The position numbers and the translations under genes were made by a program. From positions 1 to 45,158 of the forward strand of contig JAZRVE010000003.1 of assembly GCA_045598975.1 (NCBI GenBank): a stretch of DNA of 45,158 nt, read 5' to 3'. The notes under the pieces were generated by a model that did not search any database, was not told where the DNA came from, and saw only the letters and a program-made list of their open reading frames with translations. Of the stretch, positions 40,337-45,158 are shown piece by piece (position 1 is the stretch's first letter; each line of letters starts with the position of its first letter). The stretch is from UMGS882 sp045598975 (lineage in GTDB: Bacteria > Bacillota > Clostridia > Oscillospirales > CAG-382).

Positions 40337-42868
40337 TCAGCCGATGAAGCCCTGCTCGGTACGGTTGATGATGTCATCCTGCAAGGACTTGGACAGCGTG
40401 GTGAACAGTGCGCTGTATCCCGCCACACGGACGACGAGGCTCTTGTATTTTTCGGGATGCGCCTGCGCGTCGCGCAAGGTCTCGCGGCTGACGACGTTGA
40501 ACTGCATATGCATGCCCTTCTGATCGAAGTAGCCGCGAATAAGTGCCGCAAAGCTTTCCAATCCCGCACGTCCCTGCAAAGCCGACGGGTGGAACTTCAT
40601 ATTGAACAGCGTTCCGTTGGAGGCGATGCCGTGGTCGAGCTTGGCGACCGAGTTTGCCGACGCCGTCGGACCGTGGGTATCCATGCCCGCGGACGGCGAC
40701 ACGCCGTCCGCCACCGGCGTGAACGCGTAGCGTCCGTCGGGGGTGGCGCCCGTCTGGGCGCCGAGCGGCACGTTGGCGGAAACCGGATACAACCCCGCCT
40801 GGAACACGCCGCCGCGCGGGTTTTTGAAGGTTTCGAGAGGCTTGGTATAGCAGTACGCCGCCTCACGGGCAAGCGAATCGACCGTGTCGTCGTCGTTGCC
40901 GTATTTGGCGACCGAAAGGATCTGCTCGCGGATATCAGCGTACTTGGCGTCATCCGTGTTCGCCGCATTCTTCATGACCGTGCGGTAGATCTGCCGCACC
41001 GTTTCCTCCGTGACCGTCTCGCCCTTCTGCGAAAGGGCAAGCGCCACCTTTTCGGTGACCTGCTTCACCGTGCCGTCGTCCCAGCCGTCCTTGCCGAAGT
41101 TATGGGCAAGCGCCTGCTTCAATTCGGCAAGCGTGAATTTCTTCTGCTCGTACACGAGCGTGCGGATGGCGTACAGGGCGTCTGCGGTATTGGCGATGCC
41201 AAAGCCCTGCGGTCCCGTGAAATTGTACACCGCGCCGCCCTGCTCGGGCGTCTTGCCGCGTCCGATGCAGTCCTCCACCATGCCCGACAGGTACGGAAGC
41301 GGACAGCGCTCGGCGTGTGCGACGTCGATGGCGTTATCGGCGTTGACGAGCAGGGAGATCATATACTGCATCTGTTTTTTGTAGGCGTCGAAGAATTTTT
41401 CGAAGGTGTCGAGCTCTTCGATTTCGCCGGTCTTTATGGAAATCTGCTCGCCGGCATCCCTGCCGTTCGAAAAGACAAGCTCCATCACGCGGCACATATT
41501 GAAGAACGCCGCGTCGTGCCAGCCCCACGTTTTGCCGGATTTCTGCGGCTCGACACAGCCGATGATGTTGTAGTCGCGGGCATCTTCCAGCGTTACGCCG
41601 CGGGACATGAGCGCCGGGATGATGACTTCGTCGTTGTAATATGCCGGCAGTCCGACGCCGGTGCGGGTGACTTCCGCCGCGCGGATGAGAAATTCGTGCG
41701 GGGTACCGTTCCAGACGCGCACCGAGAAGGACGGCTGCGGCAAAAGCACGTGCAGCGTCGCGTTGATGCACATGAAGGACATATCGTTGGTGGCGTCCTC
41801 GCCGTTGACGTTCTGCCCGCCGGCGATGAGATTCTGAAACAGGCTGTACCCGGCAAAGCCCTCGGCGCTGGCGGCATCGCGGCACTTGTTGAGATCGTTG
41901 AGCTTGATCCACAGGCAGTCCACGAGCTCCTGCGCGAATTCGCGCGTGATGGCGCCTTTTTTGAGGTCCGCCTCGAAATACGGCTGCATATACTGGTCAA
42001 ACCGTCCCGGCGAGATGGAATGTCCGCTCGATTCGGTCTGCAACAGCATCTGTACGAACCAGAAGCTCTGGCAGGCTTCGTAAAAGCTTGCCGCGCCGTT
42101 CTCCGGCACATGCTCACAGTTGCGGGCGATCTGTTCGAGCTCGGCTTTGCGCGTCGTATCGCTCTCGCCTTTTGCCATTTCGCGGGCAAGGACGGCATAG
42201 CGCTTTGCATAGGTGATCGCCGCTTCACAGCTCATGATCACCGCGTCAAGAAACGCCGCGTATGTGACGTAATCGGCGTCGCCGACGTTAAGAGACGCCC
42301 GTCTTTCCTTTGCTTCCGCGATGATGCCGCGGTAGCCGATCTTCAAGACCTTTTCGTACTGCACCGTTACGTGCCCGACGCCGTTGTAGAAATAGTTGCC
42401 GGGCGTGAACATATTATGCGCCATCGCCGTTTTGGTTTCCGGTGCAAGATAGGAGGTGGCAAGTTCGCTCGTGGTCTTGCCCTTCCAATACTGATAGACC
42501 TCGTGGAGCGTCTTTTTGGTTTCGTCCGCTATATAGAACGGATCGGCTTTGCGCGTTGCCACCGTGTCGAATTCGTCCTCCAGCCACGCAAACGAAAATT
42601 CCGGAAACGTCTGACAGCTTCTCGGCTTTTTGGTATTACTGCCGACGATGAGCTCGTGATCGCGGATGGTGATGGGCAGAAATTCGCAGATATGCTTGAA
42701 CGCCTTGGCACGGCGCGTGATGATCGGCTCCGACTCGGTCTCCCGATACGACTGCGTAAGCAACACGGCGCGATCCGCCTCGATCTGCGGCATTTCGGCA
42801 TACAGTGCCTCTTTCAGCAGGTCGATGCGATCGGATTTGGCTATGTAATCACTGTAAAACGTGCTCAT
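40337..42868 (-). CDS. B12-independent glycerol/1,2-propanediol dehydratase (glycyl radical enzyme)
   Basis: 843 residues. The active-site cysteine is Cys438 in IIGCVEPQKSGKTWGWHDAAFFN, with the glycerol/diol-dehydratase pattern GWHDAAFFN, and the radical is on Gly817 in RVAGYSALF near the C-terminus. It eliminates water from 1,2-propanediol (or glycerol) to give propionaldehyde (or 3-hydroxypropanal). The N-terminus begins at the enzyme core (STFYSDYIAKSDRIDLLKEA), so no separate encapsulation helix is evident, unlike the aldolase, HbpS-like and ADH cargo. GGAGG six bases before the ATG fixes the start. First gene of its operon. Confidence 0.93.
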   Translation of the reverse strand: MSTFYSDYIAKSDRIDLLKEALYAEMPQIEADRAVLLTQSYRETESEPIITRRAKAFKHICEFLPITIRDHELIVGSNTKKPRSCQTFPEFSFAWLEDEFDTVATRKADPFYIADETKKTLHEVYQYWKGKTTSELATSYLAPETKTAMAHNMFTPGNYFYNGVGHVTVQYEKVLKIGYRGIIAEAKERRASLNVGDADYVTYAAFLDAVIMSCEAAITYAKRYAVLAREMAKGESDTTRKAELEQIARNCEHVPENGAASFYEACQSFWFVQMLLQTESSGHSISPGRFDQYMQPYFEADLKKGAITREFAQELVDCLWIKLNDLNKCRDAASAEGFAGYSLFQNLIAGGQNVNGEDATNDMSFMCINATLHVLLPQPSFSVRVWNGTPHEFLIRAAEVTRTGVGLPAYYNDEVIIPALMSRGVTLEDARDYNIIGCVEPQKSGKTWGWHDAAFFNMCRVMELVFSNGRDAGEQISIKTGEIEELDTFEKFFDAYKKQMQYMISLLVNADNAIDVAHAERCPLPYLSGMVEDCIGRGKTPEQGGAVYNFTGPQGFGIANTADALYAIRTLVYEQKKFTLAELKQALAHNFGKDGWDDGTVKQVTEKVALALSQKGETVTEETVRQIYRTVMKNAANTDDAKYADIREQILSVAKYGNDDDTVDSLAREAAYCYTKPLETFKNPRGGVFQAGLYPVSANVPLGAQTGATPDGRYAFTPVADGVSPSAGMDTHGPTASANSVAKLDHGIASNGTLFNMKFHPSALQGRAGLESFAALIRGYFDQKGMHMQFNVVSRETLRDAQAHPEKYKSLVVRVAGYSALFTTLSKSLQDDIINRTEQGFIG

Positions 42869-42920
42869 GACGATCCTCCCAAACCAAGAGAAAAAACATT
42901 CTTTCCCTCATTTCTTTATC

Positions 42921-43004
42921 AGTATACACCCGTTCCCCCGAAAAGTCAAGGGTTTTTCCTAAATTATTTTTGTTTTATGTTGTTTTTTGTAAAAGTTGTG
43001 TTGT
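42921..43004 (-). promoter_or_regulatory. Promoter of the dehydratase operon with phased TGTTGT sites
   Basis: Minus-strand TTGACT (42949-42944) and TATACT (42926-42921), 17 bp apart. TGTTGT (plus-strand reading) occurs at 42978-42983 and 42999-43004, 21 bp apart, the second exactly 50 bp beyond the -35, as at the aldolase operon. Confidence 0.75.
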
Positions 43005-43047
43005 TTTTCGAGAGACAGTCGCGCATCTCACACCGCCGCACAGACAA

Positions 43048-43079
43048 GAAGACACCCGCCGATCCCGGCAGGTGTCTTC
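43048..43079 (-). terminator. Hairpin after the small-peptide operon
   Basis: GAAGACACC (43048-43056) pairs with GGTGTCTTC (43071-43079), with a GC-rich inner loop. On the minus strand it is followed by TTGTCTGTG, a weak T-run. It lies about 60 bases after the last peptide gene and before the dehydratase promoter. Confidence 0.6.
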
Positions 43080-43140
43080 GTCAATATACGGTGTTCCGCA
43101 TTTTTACCGGCAAAACCGGCCGCTTTATTCGGTGATCCTG

Positions 43141-43308
43141 TTATTTTTTAAAAGGTTCGGTCTTGGTCATGGTCAAGCATTTGACGATGACGGTGAGCGG
43201 TACACCGCCCGTTACCTGCTCCAATTCCTCGTCGGTCAGTTCCCCGAGTTTGCCGCTCACCTTTTCGACTTCCAATTTGAGTGCGTTCAGTTCTTCTTTG
43301 GTCTTCAT
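43141..43308 (-). CDS. Double-glycine-leader peptide 1 (bacteriocin/RiPP precursor-like)
   Basis: 55 residues. The leader (1-35) is MKTKEELNALKLEVEK then a charged segment ending in ELTDEELEQVTGG, a double-glycine export site of the kind cut by C39 peptidase transporters. The predicted core (36-55) begins VPLTVIVKC and ends EPFKK; it has one Cys and three Thr, and no Ser. AAAGGAG seven bases before the ATG is strong. It shares its leader with the gene at 43391 but not its core. It lies in an operon with an NHLM-type exporter and an ECF sigma factor. Modified or unmodified peptide cannot be told. Confidence 0.8.
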   Translation of the reverse strand: MKTKEELNALKLEVEKVSGKLGELTDEELEQVTGGVPLTVIVKCLTMTKTEPFKK

Positions 43309-43390
43309 GGGTATTCTCCTTTACGTTTTTATATTTTTATATTTTGTTCTCGGTTTTTTCTACCGTGCCGCGATCGTCACGGTATCCGGT

Positions 43391-43549
43391 TTACGCCATG
43401 AACAGTCGGAGAGCAGGGGTGCCGAGTTGCTCCGGAACGGGAGCGCCGCCCGTAACCTGTTCCAACTGCTCGTCGGTCAGTTCTTCGGGTTTGCCGTTCT
43501 TCTTTTCGGTATCTTGTTTGAGTGCGTTCAGTTCTTCTTTGTTTTTCAC
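43391..43549 (-). CDS. Double-glycine-leader peptide 2 (bacteriocin/RiPP precursor-like)
   Basis: 52 residues from a GTG with AGGAGG ten bases ahead. The leader (1-35) has the same EELNALK and GK-x2-ELTDEQLEQVTGG pattern as peptide 1. The core (36-52) is APVPEQLGTPALRLFMA, with no Cys, no Ser and one Thr, so lanthionine or thioether chemistry is unlikely for it. The DNA of the two leaders is clearly homologous (43205-43300 and 43450-43545), so the genes are a duplication with diverged cores. No candidate immunity protein is visible downstream. Confidence 0.78.
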   Translation of the reverse strand: MKNKEELNALKQDTEKKNGKPEELTDEQLEQVTGGAPVPEQLGTPALRLFMA

Positions 43550-43618
43550 GGTAAATTTTCCTCCTGTCTTCGTATTCTATGATCGTATGGCTTTGCGCTC
43601 TCTTTTTTTCGCCCGGCG

Positions 43619-43831
43619 TCAATTATCCCGGTTGTTTGTCCCGGTGACCAATATCACGCCGCCACCGCCATGACCCGCCGTCACGTCCCCCGCCGCGTTG
43701 ATAAGCGAGAGATCGTCGTCGGTCAGTTCTTCCATACCGGAAACGGTTCGTTCTATCATTTGTTCAAGCTTTTGATTCTTTTCGAATCTCTGAAAATCGA
43801 AAAGAGCTTTCAGTTGGTTTTCGATGCTCAT
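43619..43831 (-). CDS. Small peptide 3 with leader-like helix and glycine-rich tail
   Basis: 70 residues. The N-terminal half (MSIENQLKALFDFQRFEKNQ, on to about 36) is a predicted amphipathic helix; then ELTDDDLSLINAAGD (about 38-52) resembles the E-L-S/T-D-x-x-L ... A-G leader end of bacteriocin-type precursors, with AAG in place of GG. The tail (53-70) contains GHGGGG and ends TNNRDN. The ATG at 43831 has GGGGTG six bases ahead; a GTG nine bases upstream is possible. First peptide gene after the sigma factor. The family is known to me only as small hypothetical proteins in related gut Clostridia. Confidence 0.68.
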   Translation of the reverse strand: MSIENQLKALFDFQRFEKNQKLEQMIERTVSGMEELTDDDLSLINAAGDVTAGHGGGGVILVTGTNNRDN

Positions 43832-43908
43832 TTTCTGCACCCCACTATGATTCTTTCAAATTCATCGTTGTATCCCTTTATACGAACGGTTTATAAAAAT
43901 GGCTGCTG

Positions 43909-44379
43909 TTATTGCAAAAATTTTTTAATTTTTTCAAACGCCTTGTTTTGGAGCGTCTTGATATACGCATAGGAGATGCCCATGCTCTCCGCGATCTCTT
44001 TCAGCTTTTTGCCGCCGTAGTAGCGCAGGATGACGATATCCCGCTCCCGCTTGTCAAGCAAAGAAAGGGCGTCTGCCAGTTTGGCGAGTGTTTCGGCGTT
44101 GCAGACCTCCTCCTCGACACAGCCTGCGTCCGCAAGCGTTTCGGGAATCTCGGAAAAGGACTTCCGTGTACGGAAAAAGTCGGTCAGCGTGTTTCGGGTG
44201 ACGGTGTAGACCCACGTGGAAAACGATGCTTTGCTTTCGTCAAAGGTGTCGAGCTTTTCGTATATCTTGACGAACACGTCGCTCGTCATATCCTCGGCGT
44301 CCTGCGGATTGCGGACGTGGGAAAGGAGATATCCGTACACCTTGTCGCGGTAGTCGCGGTAAATTTCCTCTTTTTGCAT
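43909..44379 (-). CDS. ECF-type RNA polymerase sigma factor
   Basis: 156 residues. Region 2 (about 1-70) includes YRDKVYGYLLSHVRNPQDAEDMTSDVF and the WVYTVTRN-TLTDFFR helix; region 4 (about 105-156) includes LLDKRERDIVILRYYGGKKLKEIAE and a helix-turn-helix. No anti-sigma gene is visible beside it. The ATG at 44379, ten bases after the exporter stop, has a G-rich site (GAGGGG); the frame extends upstream into the exporter but without reason. Its place between exporter and peptide genes suggests it controls this operon. Confidence 0.9.
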   Translation of the reverse strand: MQKEEIYRDYRDKVYGYLLSHVRNPQDAEDMTSDVFVKIYEKLDTFDESKASFSTWVYTVTRNTLTDFFRTRKSFSEIPETLADAGCVEEEVCNAETLAKLADALSLLDKRERDIVILRYYGGKKLKEIAESMGISYAYIKTLQNKAFEKIKKFLQ

Positions 44380-44389
44380 ATCCGTCCCC

Positions 44390-45158
44390 TCACGCCTCGA
44401 CATCCAGCCGCTGACGTTCCACGAGGGCGGCAAAACGTCCTTTTCTTGCGATCAGTTCTTCATAGGTGCCTTCCTCGGCGATCCTTCCGTTTTCAAGATA
44501 TACGATACGGTCGGCGTGCTGAATGGTGGAAAGGCGGTGCGCAATGACGACGCGCGTGCATTTAAGGCTGTCGATCGCCTCGGAGACCTTCCGCTGCGTG
44601 AGGTTGTCAAGTGCGCTCGTGGCTTCGTCAAACATCAGAATTTTCGGTTTGGGCGCAACGGCTCTCGCGATCATGAGCCTCTGCTTCTGTCCGCCCGAGA
44701 TGCCGCCCTGCCCTTCGCAGATCACGGTGTGCATCCCCATCGGCATCGCCCGGATATCGTCGGCAATCGCCGCGATCTCCGCCGCCGCCCACGCCTCGTC
44801 CGGCGTAAGCTGCGGAGCGGTTATGACGATATTGGAATAGATATCGCCGAAGAACAGCTTGCCGTCCTGCATCACGGCACCGATCCTTTTGTGAAGCGAT
44901 TCCAAATCTATTTTGGCAATATCCTTTTTGTCGTAGGTGATAAGCCCCTTCTGCGGCGTCTCGAATCCGAGAAGCAGACGCATGAGCGTGCTTTTCCCGC
45001 ATCCCGTCGAGCCGACGACGGCAAGATATTCGCCGGAGTTTATTTTGAGCGACAGATCGTCGATGACGTTCGGCATGGACTCGTCATAGCGGAACGACAC
45101 GTGGGAAAGCTCGATGTCGCCGTGAAGCTCGGTGATGTTTTCCTTGCCGTCGTGCTTC
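44390..45158 (-). CDS. NHLM-type peptide exporter ABC ATPase (partial, N-terminus beyond window)
   Basis: The last 255 codons of a longer gene; the frame stays open to the window edge (…KHDGKENITELHGDIELSHVS). It is the nucleotide-binding domain of an ABC exporter: Walker A GSTGCGKST, Q-loop QDGKLFFGDI, signature ISGGQKQR, Walker B ILMFDEATSALDN, and AHRLSTI. The phrase MPMGMHTVICEGQGGISGG is typical of NHLM bacteriocin exporters (permease-ATPase without peptidase, the second of a usual pair). The N-terminal membrane domain and any C39 peptidase partner lie outside. The downstream sigma and peptide genes are in the same direction. Confidence 0.88.
   Translation of the reverse strand, partial: KHDGKENITELHGDIELSHVSFRYDESMPNVIDDLSLKINSGEYLAVVGSTGCGKSTLMRLLLGFETPQKGLITYDKKDIAKIDLESLHKRIGAVMQDGKLFFGDIYSNIVITAPQLTPDEAWAAAEIAAIADDIRAMPMGMHTVICEGQGGISGGQKQRLMIARAVAPKPKILMFDEATSALDNLTQRKVSEAIDSLKCTRVVIAHRLSTIQHADRIVYLENGRIAEEGTYEELIARKGRFAALVERQRLDVEA

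Noticed and set aside
40337..42868. Glycyl radical enzyme as pyruvate formate-lyase or choline TMA-lyase
   Set aside because: It has a single active-site Cys in GCVEPQ...GWHDAAFFN, the dehydratase pattern; pyruvate formate-lyase has two adjacent cysteines, and the neighbours (class II aldolase, no choline-locus enzymes) fit propanediol metabolism.
43141..43620. The small peptide genes as lanthipeptide precursors
   Set aside because: The cores contain at most one Cys and almost no Ser, and no LanM/LanB enzyme is visible, so a lanthionine product is not supported.
1..45158. CRISPR array, tRNA or rRNA genes, insertion sequences
   Set aside because: No regularly spaced direct repeats, no cloverleaf with a T-loop GTTC signature and no transposase motif were recognised on either strand.

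Overview
The window reads as a moderately GC-rich chromosome segment from an anaerobic, probably gut-associated Clostridia bacterium (Bacillota). The support is a stage V sporulation gene (SpoVAC), the redox repressor Rex, an oxygen-sensitive class III ribonucleotide reductase with its radical SAM activase, a glycyl-radical microcompartment locus, SigA-type promoters (TTGACA-17-TATAAT) and strong AGGAGG ribosome sites. I see no rRNA, tRNA, CRISPR array or insertion sequence.

Layout. 1-328 holds a structured intergenic repeat. 329-1924 is a NagB deaminase fused to a ROK sugar kinase. 2173-4626 is a forward operon (dCMP deaminase, arginine-type protein phosphatase, RimI, TsaD), followed by rex. 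5671-12492 is mixed: a DUF6062-like cysteine protein, a zinc-ribbon protein, SpoVAC, an MBOAT acyltransferase, ParB without ParA, a two-pass membrane protein, a membrane-anchored MORN-repeat protein and a SpoU-type methyltransferase. 12612-16418 is a large secreted SGNH/Big/InlB-repeat protein. 16496-19898 has divergent TcdA and a copper ATPase whose last 69 codons form a CopZ-like domain with its own ribosome site. A second structured repeat follows. 20320-23395 carries a DUF4830-like protein and a Fur/Zur-boxed zinc uptake operon. 23536-25671 is an AraC regulator divergent from an AT-richer MFS transporter. 25735-30259 holds an HPr-like protein without the PTS histidine, thioredoxin reductase, NrdD with a fused thioredoxin-like domain (NrdR-type boxes in its promoter), and NrdG. 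A SLC13/ArsB-type permease and the third structured repeat follow.

32021-42868 is a glycyl-radical-enzyme microcompartment (BMC) locus in two operons. The upstream one encodes a B12-independent propanediol/glycerol dehydratase, its activase, a PduU-like shell protein and a PduV/EutP-like GTPase. The downstream one encodes a class II (fuculose-phosphate-type) aldolase, an HbpS-like protein, an alcohol dehydrogenase, two hexamer shell proteins, a pentamer, PduS, a PduT-like trimer and a DeoR regulator. Both promoters share phased TGTTGT motifs upstream of -35. The aldolase would make lactaldehyde, the ADH would reduce it to 1,2-propanediol, the dehydratase would form propionaldehyde, and the ADH or an enzyme elsewhere would dispose of it. 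The usual CoA-acylating aldehyde dehydrogenase and PduL are absent from the window.

43141-45158 is the end of a secreted-peptide operon: an NHLM-type peptide exporter ATPase (cut by the window edge), an ECF sigma factor and three small peptide genes. Two of these share a near-identical double-glycine leader with unrelated core peptides. Together with the covarying repeat family at three gene 3' ends, this is the least conventional content of the window.
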